Source: Methylococcaceae bacterium (lineage in GTDB: Bacteria; Pseudomonadota; Gammaproteobacteria; Methylococcales; Methylomonadaceae). From it: a DNA stretch of 64,000 nt. This document shows, in pieces, positions 16,901 to 25,138 of this stretch (its first letter is position 1; every line of letters starts with the position of its first letter). The DNA is taken from contig JAKIUK010000011.1 in assembly GCA_021647585.1 (NCBI GenBank), forward strand, positions 8,615 to 72,614. The letters are read 5' to 3'. A model generated the notes under the pieces. That model was not told the DNA's origin. It made no database searches and saw only the letters and a list, made by a program, of their open reading frames with translations. Position numbers and translations under genes: made by a program.

Positions 16901-19444
16901 CAGAATAAGGCTGGATGGAAAAATGATCCTGCCTGCTATGACCGTACGATTCGGACGGTATTTACTCATGATCATTTTGCGCCATCTTCAATTCAGCAAC
17001 ATGGGTTTTATTCTGCTCTGTTAGTTGAGCCTCGATATGCAGAAATGCAACATCCAGATGGTACTAATATGGATGCTGAAAATAAGTACACCAAGTGTAA
17101 ACCCGGACAACAACCGGATGGTACCTTCAAATCCTGTGCCGTGGGCACACAGGCAATGGTCATTATCAATGATGATGGCAGCGAATATGAAGGAGAAAAG
17201 AATTACCGGGAGTTCGCGCTTGCAGTGGCTGATTTTGCTTTGTTGTACGACAATAACAAAAATGCCGAGCCTAAAGGACTGAAAGGATACCAGCAGTTGT
17301 CTGCAAATAAACAACAAACTTTTGCACAATTGAACGAAAATCTAAAGCACTGGCAATCACAACACGGACATCCGGTTGATCCGCCGAAACTGCCTGAAGC
17401 CATTTCAAAAAATCACCATAATCCCTATCTGGTCAACTATAAGCATGAACCGTTACCGTTGCGTATTGGTTGTAACAATTATAAGAACGAGAGCGAATTC
17501 TGTACTTCGCAAAGTGTCAAGCAGCAACGGTCGGGTGACGAAGGAGATATGGCCTATGCCTTCAGTTCATGGAAACATGGTGACCCGGCAACAGAAATTT
17601 TCGCTGGCTATGAAGGTGAGAAAGTCCAGTTACGGGTCATTCAGGGGGCGCAGGAAGTACAACATAGTTTGAATATTCATGGGCAACGCTGGCCTAGAGA
17701 AATCGGCAACCCCAAATCGCCGTTGGTATCTGCTCAAGAAATCGGTATTTCAGAACATTTTGAAATGAAACTGGGTTTAGATAATGTAACGCGAGGTGAT
17801 CCATTCGTGGATTATATGTATAACTTTGGTTCGGTTGATGATTTATGGAATGGTGCCTGGGGAATGATTCGTAATTTCAAAGGTTATCTTGATTGCGATA
17901 GTTTTGCCAAGGACAGTAGTGATCTAGAAAAATGTCAATCCGCGATGGCCAAGTTGAACTGCAAATCAAAAAAGTTGAAGAATTGTCTGAAACCATTGCC
18001 CAATATTGAACGCAATGAAAATGGTAATCTGCTTGTAAATAATCGAAATGAATTTGTTGTCGGGGGTGACAATACCTGTCCAAAAAACGCAACAAGACAT
18101 GTCACTTTTTATATTGATGCTGTTGATATCAGTCAATGGCTCGGTGATGAGAAATTTAATACAGCCTATGACTCTCAATTAAGAGATCCTGATTCGTTGG
18201 CTTTTATTCTGCTCGATAGAAAAATAAATAAACCGGATCAAGGTTTTCCATCTCCTAAATTGCGAGAGATCAATACCATCAAAAAAAAATTGGCAGAACG
18301 TTATCGTCAGCAACAAAATATCGAGCCACTGGTGCTGCGCGCCAATGCGGGTGACTGTATTCAGGTTGTGCTATATAACCATTTGCATAATCATTTAGCC
18401 AAAGAGCAGATCGATAAAGTCGGGGATGCGTTGATGCCGAAAATTGTTCCCCTTAATGTAGAAGCCGATGCCATAAGCGGTTCAAGCGATGTTAAGCCTT
18501 CTTCTATGGTAACGATACACCCTCAACTGGTTGCACATAATGTCGCTACACAGGATGGCGCTGCAATCGGTTTTAATAATGAAGGACAATTGGTACCTGG
18601 TATGGATGGACGAGGCAATCCCTTTAGAGTTTATTACTGGTATGCGGGTACGGTTGAAATTGAAGCTGGTGAATTGGTGGCTAAACCGCGTGAACTTGGC
18701 GCAATTAACTTAGTTTCCTTTGGTGATATTGTTAATCATCCGCCTCATGGTCTGTTCGGTGCATTAATTATCGAGCCAGAAAATACAACTTATCATCATG
18801 TGGAAACTGGGGAATTATTAGCCAAAGGCGATGGGGTGCGTGCAGAAATCAGGTATCGCGAACAAGATAAGAAGAAACCTTTTAAAGAATTTGTGGTTTT
18901 TTACCGGGATGGAATGAATCTGCATTATTTGTCTGATGACGGCCAGTCAATTCCAGTACCGAATTGTCCTATATGTGATGATTCGTACGATAGAGGAGAA
19001 AAAGGGATTAACTATAATAGTGCTCCGTTCTGGCTGCGACTGGGGCAAAAGCCTCAACAACCCGCTGATGCAACAGGGACACAGCGTTGGTTTTTGCCTG
19101 ATCTGAATGGGGCTTATTTCCCTCGGATATTTTTTAGCGAAGATGATCAGCCGGTTCCCACCCCAAAATTTGTTGCCCGGGAAGGGGATGAGGTGCGGTT
19201 TCGGGTATTGCAACCGGCAGGCCGGGCTAGACAAAGATCGTTTCTGGTTTATGGACATGACTTCCCTGATTTATTAACTTACTTTGGCTCCCCGCATGCA
19301 CCTTTAATGTCTGTCGGTAAAGCCATCACTGCGGATATCAAATCAGCTAAACCGGGGCATTGGTTATATCGTGATGGTCCCAATCATTTTTGGTCAGGGG
19401 GTGCATGGGGCGTATTTGATGTCGAACCGGTTAAATCACAGTAA
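13988..19444 (+). CDS. Giant multicopper-oxidase-like lipoprotein (1818 aa)
   Basis: Begins with a lipoprotein signal (LFLLSAC, Cys at about residue 26), so it is probably anchored in the periplasm or outer membrane. Several cupredoxin-like domains follow, marked by LVLRVNEGDLLKVKFYN (~108), FFFRANSGDCIEFYH (~847) and LVLRANAGDCIQVVLYN (~1447). All four motifs of a trinuclear copper centre are visible: HxxHxH at 507-512, HCHxxxHxxxxM at 560-571, HIH at 889-891 and HDH at 994-996. The usual C-terminal pair comes first and the usual N-terminal pair second, so the order is permuted. A third, C-terminal unit lacks clear HxH pairs and may be structural. Size and domain count recall the giant Mn(II)-oxidase-type enzymes (MofA/McoA/MnxG class), but the substrate is unproven. 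SD AAGGAG precedes the ATG. Confidence 0.85.
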   Translation: MNMNMLIHTVWSRLYLILPLFLLSACHIISEKENTRRTVFAEVVALDQALTYNRFGSFNPYGMIYALKRDVVDTDSCDAKGLNCRPMDESTKPGHVRLRMGKRPRPLVLRVNEGDLLKVKFYNMLIPHQPDASSKETTSRIPSKQFDSLKSVDLHYANLGKAEKEIITLAAEGVEFTAKIEGAAANPLLAGIDGANKYCAVKTSNGDGLLAGAEHGNDWPKSRCASITLSGIAAVSTSSSTQNNIENGLVPIAPGETQSYQWLFDSPKKDQDGQRKQAYLFFSHGAPAGGQGDGGSLVHGLFGVVNVEPADSTWYRSQVTSEVWNKVWITDPKGNKTLDYSAKFNDGTPALNMLQSKGNNEFEIIYGDLNAIIHEGKFSISSDQSNPRKAPAFREFTVVFHDELKTFYADEFVELGSEYSLSGVADGFAVNYGASGMGAILLANRKGIGPSKDCVECAYEEFFLESWVNGDPALLSDYSDDPSNVHHSYLNDRLVFRNLHAGPKETHVFHLHAHQWLAQDGETGTYLDSQTIAPQQGFSYEIYYGGSGNRNETPGDSIFHCHLYPHFAQGMWELWRVHDVLEDGSRRLPDGELSGVDGYSGTHPLTGKISKLAFDNTKLSGTPIPAIVPLPEQAMPPYPTYLNDGIAAERDGFPGYPFYIAGDAGHRTPQAPLDIDKSGGLDRHLIQCPKNAAGESICQRTVSGIPAQQLKSMSGKQVIEHALKTADFSIEMEQIQVKLLPADGTKLEQIAMDFHQQGKIDSTTPQGKPAELKVNGSEPKAGAPFSDPCQGWTFESETFGDRTRQYHVSAIQTDMVVNKAGWHDPQARINVLDEDVDEYEHKRVEHAVPFFFRANSGDCIEFYHTNRTHHNLELDDFQVKTPTDIIGQHIHLVKFDVTASDGSGNGFNYEDGTFSRGAIVERIKAAKGRTFNENDSVTLHQPATDEFQTTIQRWYVDPLLAKTSKCKKLAGQNKAGWKNDPACYDRTIRTVFTHDHFAPSSIQQHGFYSALLVEPRYAEMQHPDGTNMDAENKYTKCKPGQQPDGTFKSCAVGTQAMVIINDDGSEYEGEKNYREFALAVADFALLYDNNKNAEPKGLKGYQQLSANKQQTFAQLNENLKHWQSQHGHPVDPPKLPEAISKNHHNPYLVNYKHEPLPLRIGCNNYKNESEFCTSQSVKQQRSGDEGDMAYAFSSWKHGDPATEIFAGYEGEKVQLRVIQGAQEVQHSLNIHGQRWPREIGNPKSPLVSAQEIGISEHFEMKLGLDNVTRGDPFVDYMYNFGSVDDLWNGAWGMIRNFKGYLDCDSFAKDSSDLEKCQSAMAKLNCKSKKLKNCLKPLPNIERNENGNLLVNNRNEFVVGGDNTCPKNATRHVTFYIDAVDISQWLGDEKFNTAYDSQLRDPDSLAFILLDRKINKPDQGFPSPKLREINTIKKKLAERYRQQQNIEPLVLRANAGDCIQVVLYNHLHNHLAKEQIDKVGDALMPKIVPLNVEADAISGSSDVKPSSMVTIHPQLVAHNVATQDGAAIGFNNEGQLVPGMDGRGNPFRVYYWYAGTVEIEAGELVAKPRELGAINLVSFGDIVNHPPHGLFGALIIEPENTTYHHVETGELLAKGDGVRAEIRYREQDKKKPFKEFVVFYRDGMNLHYLSDDGQSIPVPNCPICDDSYDRGEKGINYNSAPFWLRLGQKPQQPADATGTQRWFLPDLNGAYFPRIFFSEDDQPVPTPKFVAREGDEVRFRVLQPAGRARQRSFLVYGHDFPDLLTYFGSPHAPLMSVGKAITADIKSAKPGHWLYRDGPNHFWSGGAWGVFDVEPVKSQ

Positions 19445-19456
19445 GCGGGAGGGCTT

Positions 19457-21295
19457 ATGTCTAAGCACAGCAGCTTACTGATTTTTTTCCTGCTACTCTT
19501 TTCAGGGGGACGTAGTTATGCTTTGAACATGGAGCTACTGATCAATGGTAAACCGCTGGCTGAACCGGATGCGGTTATCCCATTACAGGCAGGCAAGCAG
19601 TTTGCTATTGGTTTTCGGATAACCGACTCCGAAACCAATCTGCCTGCCACTGATTTGTTCCCCGGCGCCTGGATTCGACCTCGAACTCCAGGTCGTCTTT
19701 CCTGTGAAAATGCTGTGCGCAATTATCTGGCACAGGGAAGTAATGCCAATCAGGATATAAGCCTGAATGGCTATACCTTTATTACTGTCAACACGGACAA
19801 TTCGATAGCCGTGATGGATCCACGCTTACACCTGGCTACATCAAACCTGCTTGCCCTGAATCAACTGAATAGCAGGGTAGGAAACTGGCAACTGGTTAGT
19901 GACAAACAGCTACTCTACTTGACCTTGCCTGATGAAGGCTTGTTAGTCGAGATGAATCCGACGACTCTACAAATTAACAAACAAATTTTGCTGGATCATA
20001 AGCCAACGGGACTGGCTATTTTTAGTCGATCAGCGATTGTTTGGGTGGCCAGTGAAAATGCTGGAAAGGTTTATGCAATCGATAGAGAAACATTAACACT
20101 GCTCAACCAATTTGACATTGGCAAGGGTGCTGTGCAGTTTGCAATTGATCCTAAAAATCATCGGCTTTTCGCCTATTCCGGTGGGGATGGTCAGTTGATA
20201 GCAATCGATAGTTTAACTCAACAGGTTCAGTTTAAACGATCCATAACCTCAGGGATAACCGGGATTGCCTATTCAGCAACTGCAAACCGTCTTTATTTGG
20301 CTCAACCGCTGCTAGATCATCTGATTTCTATTGAGCCCGAAACAGGCACGCAACTCGACACGATAGCCATTGTAGACAAAGCACTGGATCTACAGATAAC
20401 ACCGGATGGTCGCTGGTTATTGGCAGCAAATGGCAAAAGCGGGGTTGTCAACCTGGTTGATACCCGCAATGGACAGATGACCCATGTATTACAATTCAAG
20501 CATCCTTTTGATCAAATTGTGTTCAGTAAGCAATATGCCTATATCCGTCATACAGACAGTGCTAATGCTAGTTTGATTCACCTTCCAACCTTGCAAGCTG
20601 GGGAAGATCCCAGCGTGATTGAAGTACCATTTGGAGCGAGCGCACCCGATACAATCGGTGAACTTCCTCGGCTTTCACCCGTTGCAATGCTTCCAGGGGG
20701 GCATAGCGTGGTAGTCGCTAATCCAGCTGATCGAACGATTTTTTTATTTATGGAAGGCGGCATGAAAGTACCGATGAATGCGTTCAAAACCTGGACTGCA
20801 TCACCTGTTGCAATTAAGGTCCATGACCATAGCTTGCGCCATAGCCAGCCAGGAATTTATCAAACAACAACCAAGATTGTAGACCCAGGGGCATATGAAG
20901 TGGTTTTTTATACACCAAAACCCTTGCTCATTCGCTGTATGCCTCTGAATATTGAATCTTCCAAAGTAATCATTGATAAATCAGTATTACCGGTTCAACA
21001 CACTGTTGAAATTGAATCAAAAAATATTATTGCCGGACGAGCTATCAATCTTGAAATTAGTATACACCAGCGCAATGGCGAGCTATCCCGAGCCAATGAC
21101 CTGCAAGTGTTACTGATACGTCCAAGAACTAATTGGCAGCATCGCTCATATGCTAAATTATCAAAAAAGGGATATTATACTGTTAACCTCATTTTTCCTG
21201 AATCGGGTAATTATAAATTACTGGTTAATTCGGATCAGCTGCAACTCAAACCCGAACAAAGCAATATTATATCTATTTTTGTTAAAAAACGATGA
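19457..21295 (+). CDS. Secreted beta-propeller protein, partner of the multicopper oxidase
   Basis: 612 residues with a Sec signal peptide (cleavage likely after about residue 22). The region ~100-440 has repeated short beta-blades of the YVTN/YncE kind: YTFITVNTDNSIAVMDP, KQLLYLTLPDEGLLVEM, RLFAYSGGDGQLIAIDS, RWLLAANGKSGVVNLVD. Two beta-sandwich-like segments follow (about 440-500 and 510-612). Two cysteines (in RLSCENAV and LIRCMPLN) lie outside the propeller. Its start is 12 bases after the oxidase stop, so it is almost certainly co-transcribed. It could be a docking, electron-transfer or surface partner; no heme motif is present. Confidence 0.75.
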   Translation: MSKHSSLLIFFLLLFSGGRSYALNMELLINGKPLAEPDAVIPLQAGKQFAIGFRITDSETNLPATDLFPGAWIRPRTPGRLSCENAVRNYLAQGSNANQDISLNGYTFITVNTDNSIAVMDPRLHLATSNLLALNQLNSRVGNWQLVSDKQLLYLTLPDEGLLVEMNPTTLQINKQILLDHKPTGLAIFSRSAIVWVASENAGKVYAIDRETLTLLNQFDIGKGAVQFAIDPKNHRLFAYSGGDGQLIAIDSLTQQVQFKRSITSGITGIAYSATANRLYLAQPLLDHLISIEPETGTQLDTIAIVDKALDLQITPDGRWLLAANGKSGVVNLVDTRNGQMTHVLQFKHPFDQIVFSKQYAYIRHTDSANASLIHLPTLQAGEDPSVIEVPFGASAPDTIGELPRLSPVAMLPGGHSVVVANPADRTIFLFMEGGMKVPMNAFKTWTASPVAIKVHDHSLRHSQPGIYQTTTKIVDPGAYEVVFYTPKPLLIRCMPLNIESSKVIIDKSVLPVQHTVEIESKNIIAGRAINLEISIHQRNGELSRANDLQVLLIRPRTNWQHRSYAKLSKKGYYTVNLIFPESGNYKLLVNSDQLQLKPEQSNIISIFVKKR

Positions 21296-21392
21296 TAGCA
21301 TCTAGAGCCATGGATTCCGAGCAAGAAATAGGGTCATTCCGAATGAAATGAGGAATCTTGGCCCTGGGTCCAAGTTCAAACAAAAGTATTAT

Positions 21393-21632
21393 CCTAGAAA
21401 AACCGGTTGGACATGGAGTTTGTGGGAAATCTGGGCGAAAAAGACAAATAATCACTCTTGATAATGGCCATAGCCCTTATCAAGAGTGATTCTGCAGGAT
21501 TTTTCGCCCAGATTTCTTCACAAAACCATGGAGCGGCTTTCTCTCACCAAATGGGTCTGTCGCAGTAATCTTGACTATCCACAACATTCAATCGGTTTAG
21601 TAAATTTTCAGCGGTCAACTGATTTTTCTAGG
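21393..21632. repeat. MITE-like palindrome, long copy (240 bp) with nested hairpin
   Basis: Ends CCTAGAAAAACCGGTTGG and CAACTGATTTTTCTAGG, with a perfect ATTAT direct repeat on both sides (21388-21392 and 21633-21637). The core differs from the 163-bp copies. It carries a separate strong stem: 21426-21442 pairs with 21500-21516 (17 bp) and 21450-21464 pairs with 21477-21491 (15 bp). Confidence 0.82.
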
Positions 21633-21713
21633 ATTATCGGTAACTGCTCAATTTAATATTTTAGCTTTTGCGTTCATGCAGTCATCCTGCTTCTGGTTGT
21701 AAAGCCAAAAAAT

Positions 21714-24356
21714 TTAGGTCAATTGGTTGAGAATAGTTTCTTTTAGTTTAATAAAATCGATGATCTTATTTTTTAAAACCAGAAAATTAGTGTCAATGTA
21801 TTGGGTATTTTTTTCAATTAAACATACTTCCATGACTGCAGCCATCTCCTGAATATCAACAAAGCCACAGAAACTGACAGAGCCATGGAGTTTATGCGTG
21901 ACTTGCTCAGCTAAAGTCAAATTGTTAGAATTTATTGCCCGCTCTATTGTTTCTGACTGTTGCTGAAGTTCTATAAATAATTTGTTAAATAAGGTAATTG
22001 CCAAGTCAATATTTCCTGAGGTTTTATCAAGCATAGCTTTAACATAATCCATCATTTCGGTTTTATTTTGCAGACAAGGCTCTTTTTCAGGTAGCCACAG
22101 ATTAAGTATTTCAGTTAATTGCTCTAATAAAACAGGTTTAATCAGACATTCATCAAACCCTGCTTCAATTAGTGTTTGTCTTTGGTGACTTTGTGCGTGG
22201 GCAGTAATTGCAATCACAGGCGAGTCCCTATTTATTGAAGCTGTTTTTTTAATGTTTTTAATAATATCCTGCCCACTAAAATAAGGCATTTGTAAGTCAA
22301 GAAAAATTAGATCATATTTATGATGTTGTAAGTAAAACAGTGCTTTTTTACCATCTTTTGCCAAAGTTATATTTTTACAGTGTTCTTCCAGTTGAGATTT
22401 TAATAACAGTCTGTTAATTTCATTGTCATCTGCGATGAAAATAGAACATGAAGTAGCTTTTATAGAAGTTTTATTTGGGATTATGTCAGGAATTGCCTGA
22501 GCTGTGTGGGTGATAGTTTCGATGACATTTTTTAAATAGTTAGACCGGCAGGGCAGGGCTAAACAGTGGACAAATGATAGTGTTTTTTTATGGGGATTTA
22601 GAAAAATAATTGCACTACATGTTACTGGTTTTATTTGATTCTGTATCTCATTGACATTATATGTTTCATTTTTATCAGCATAAAAAAGCAGGTCAAAGTG
22701 GCTGGATGGTTTCAACTTAAGCTCTGTAATAGAGCTTGATGTCAGGGTCTTATAACCCAGATGGTTAAGCTGTTTGGTGAGAGCTTTTCTTCTTAAGTTT
22801 AAGGCATCAATAATAAGTATCCTCAGTGTTTGAATTTTAACGGGTGGAGACTTTGTTATTGATATTGGAAGGTTGAACCAAAAGGTTGTTCCTGTATTAT
22901 ATTGTGTACATACGCCAAGTGTCCCTCCGAGTCTTTCTATAATATTTTTGGAAATAGTTAATCCAAGTCCTGTCCCCAGTTCGTTGTTAACAGCATATTC
23001 GCTAGTTTGCAAAAAAGGTAGAAACAAATCCTTAATTTTATTTTTGTGAATGCCAATGCCTGTATCTGAAATTGATATGAATAGCGAATTCGATTCAAGT
23101 AAATGGCAGCGTATAATTATGTGACCTTGATGAGTAAACTTACAAGCATTACCAAGCAAGTTGGTAATAACTTGTTGTAGTCGAATAGGATCTGTAGAGA
23201 TCCAATATGGAATGTCTTCATCGATGTCAACTATGACGCGTACTTTATCTGATGCAGGAACAATTGTCGTGGAACAGTTTTCTAAATTCTCTCTGAAGTT
23301 GAAGGTTGAAATGTTGATTTTAAAATTACCTGTTTCCAAGCTGGAGTAATCTAGAATTTCATTAACTATTGCCAAAAGACTGGTGGCTGATGTTTTTATT
23401 AGATGAGCCTGGTCAAACTGCTGCAGTGATAATTTTGATTTTGTAAGAAGTTCGATAAATCCCAGAATTCCATTCATAGGTGTACGAATTTCATGACTTA
23501 TATGAGCAAGAAATTGAGATTTTGTATTGTTTTGAGTGATTGCTAGTTGTGTGGTTTTTTCTAGTGATTTGTTTTTTTGTTCCAGACGGCCTAATGTTAC
23601 GTTTAACTTATTTACCGCAAGTTCAACTTGTTGGGTTAGATAATTGTGAGTATTCTGTAAGGCAATTGCCATTGAATTAAAGCTCAGACATAGATCATCT
23701 ATTTCAGAAGTACTACTTCCCTTGGCACGAGCATTCATGTTGCCATCAGCTAAATCATTTGCTATTTTAATCAGATTTATAATAGGTGTACTTATGGAAT
23801 TACTTAAACGTATAGATAGTAGTATTGTAAAAAATACTCCGATACATATGAACAGTAGACTATTTAACAGATAGGATTGTTGTTTTTTTTGGGTATTTAC
23901 CAGGGACAACGCAATTTTAACTGATCCAATAATTTTTGCGGGTTCACTGATTGGTTGGTGAAGTAAGGTATTGGCTGTTTCATTAGTTCGATGCTGAATT
24001 GATTGTATGGCTACAGGGTGCTGAAAAAAAATAAGTTTTATTGGGGGGGGGAAAGGATTTTTTTCTGAATGAGCTAAAGCATTGCCTAACTTATCCGTTA
24101 TCTCGACTAAAGCAATATCGGGCTCGTTTAATAAAGAACTGGCAATCTCATTTAGGACTTCAGAATTACCCGAGAATACGCCATATATACTAGAAATTGC
24201 AAGTTGGTTTATGGTTATTTGACCTTTGTCCTTTAATGCGTTTTCAAGATCAATATAATGATATTGAATGAAATAGTAGGCCAGAGAACTTATGAGAAGT
24301 AAGGTAGGAACGATTGCCAGTAGTAAAAGGCGAAATTGTATGCCAGCAAAATTCAT
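21714..24356 (-). CDS. barA: BarA/GacS-type hybrid sensor histidine kinase
   Basis: 880-residue inner-membrane phosphorelay kinase. Order: TM helix ~8-29, periplasmic sensor region, TM ~160-182, HAMP ~183-235, HisKA with HISHEIRTPMNG (His ~287), HATPase with LLGNACKF, SDTGIGI and GTGLGLTIS, a degenerate receiver (~508-620), an intact receiver (IADDNEINR and FLDLQMPYFSG, Asp ~687) and a C-terminal HPt domain (HKLHGS, His ~821). The first receiver keeps only a VLIID-like start and lacks a clear acceptor aspartate. BarA/GacS kinases normally act through UvrY/GacA and CsrA-controlling small RNAs; no partner gene lies beside it here. Monocistronic. Confidence 0.88.
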   Translation of the reverse strand: MNFAGIQFRLLLLAIVPTLLLISSLAYYFIQYHYIDLENALKDKGQITINQLAISSIYGVFSGNSEVLNEIASSLLNEPDIALVEITDKLGNALAHSEKNPFPPPIKLIFFQHPVAIQSIQHRTNETANTLLHQPISEPAKIIGSVKIALSLVNTQKKQQSYLLNSLLFICIGVFFTILLSIRLSNSISTPIINLIKIANDLADGNMNARAKGSSTSEIDDLCLSFNSMAIALQNTHNYLTQQVELAVNKLNVTLGRLEQKNKSLEKTTQLAITQNNTKSQFLAHISHEIRTPMNGILGFIELLTKSKLSLQQFDQAHLIKTSATSLLAIVNEILDYSSLETGNFKINISTFNFRENLENCSTTIVPASDKVRVIVDIDEDIPYWISTDPIRLQQVITNLLGNACKFTHQGHIIIRCHLLESNSLFISISDTGIGIHKNKIKDLFLPFLQTSEYAVNNELGTGLGLTISKNIIERLGGTLGVCTQYNTGTTFWFNLPISITKSPPVKIQTLRILIIDALNLRRKALTKQLNHLGYKTLTSSSITELKLKPSSHFDLLFYADKNETYNVNEIQNQIKPVTCSAIIFLNPHKKTLSFVHCLALPCRSNYLKNVIETITHTAQAIPDIIPNKTSIKATSCSIFIADDNEINRLLLKSQLEEHCKNITLAKDGKKALFYLQHHKYDLIFLDLQMPYFSGQDIIKNIKKTASINRDSPVIAITAHAQSHQRQTLIEAGFDECLIKPVLLEQLTEILNLWLPEKEPCLQNKTEMMDYVKAMLDKTSGNIDLAITLFNKLFIELQQQSETIERAINSNNLTLAEQVTHKLHGSVSFCGFVDIQEMAAVMEVCLIEKNTQYIDTNFLVLKNKIIDFIKLKETILNQLT

Positions 24357-24531
24357 TTGTAATGGTTTATTTTGATACGGGCTTATAAATACAGAGTTAG
24401 ATTTAGGTTTTTTTGTTGACTATTTAAGTAAATGTTAATACTCTCTAGATTTTAATACTATCCCATAAAAATTCACAAAATGCATAAAAATAATAATATT
24501 GCATTATATTATAGCTTAAGAGGAGAAAATC

Positions 24532-24710
24532 ATGGCTCAAATAGTTGTTCTAAGAGGCTGTATGTACTGGTGTCAAGTTATGGTAAATGAGTGCATATAG
24601 CAAAAATTGGTTTTGAGAAATATTTAATGCGTTAAATAAGAAAAGGCACAAGTGAGTCATTTTACGAAAGAATTATGCTTAAATTTATGGGTGTTGATAG
24701 ATTAAAATAG
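24532..24710 (+). pseudogene. Collapsed sulfide:quinone oxidoreductase-like gene
   Basis: An ATG with AGGAGA upstream starts MAQIVVL, the usual start of the FAD-binding N-terminus of SQR-type oxidoreductases, but the glycine loop is scrambled and the frame stops at 24600. Immediately after, in another frame, comes AKIGFEKYLMR, a TAA, then GTSESFYERIMLKFMGVDRLK split over the break, ending at TAG 24708-24710. That matches the conserved C-terminal tail of the same family (AKxxFEKYFLRK...G.SEPFYEKYVLK). About 59 codons remain of the usual ~380-430, so the centre was deleted. The next gene is the DUF2892 protein that commonly accompanies intact SQR genes. Confidence 0.65.
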
Positions 24711-24718
24711 GAGTTGAA

Positions 24719-24919
24719 ATGACTATAGATAGATTAGTAATGGCATTTGCGGGTGCTTTTATATTAATTAGTGTGAGTTTAGCTGTTTTCCATTCACTAA
24801 ACTGGCTTTGGTTTACTGCTTTTGTAGGTTTTAATTTATTACAGGCTACATTTACTGGTTTTTGCCCATTGGCATTGATATTAAAGAAGTTTGGAGTTAA
24901 ATCAGGTTGTGCTTTTTAG
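24719..24919 (+). CDS. DUF2892 (YgaP-like) two-helix membrane protein
   Basis: 66 residues with two transmembrane helices (about 8-24 and 27-44) and the family motif FVGFNLLQATFTGFCPLA followed by LKKFGVK. DUF2892 domains are often next to or fused with rhodanese or sulfide:quinone oxidoreductase proteins and are thought to serve sulfur metabolism. SD TAGGAG precedes the ATG. Its usual enzyme partner just upstream is a remnant, so this gene may be an orphan under weak selection. Confidence 0.85.
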   Translation: MTIDRLVMAFAGAFILISVSLAVFHSLNWLWFTAFVGFNLLQATFTGFCPLALILKKFGVKSGCAF

Positions 24920-25138
24920 CCGGTCTAATTATACTTCGCGAAGTCATAAATGTGGAATTTATAGCGAGTTAAGTTTTGTCGATAGCAAGGCGTAGAAATG
25001 GACGCATAGCAGGCTATGGCGTGGCACGATATTTTTTTGCTCGTAACTGTAAGAAAGATGAAGGAAGGTCCTTCGGTGACGACTTCCAGAAGTTGTTACC
25101 AAACCATTGTGAGTTGCGTTGATTAAGATTATAAGCGT
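24920..25138. other. Intergenic region with short inverted repeats
   Basis: No gene. Contains GCATAGCAGGCTATGGCG near 25000 and ACTTCGCGAAGT near 24933, both small palindromes of the kind found in dispersed repeats. Neither recurs elsewhere in the window as far as I could see. Confidence 0.35.
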
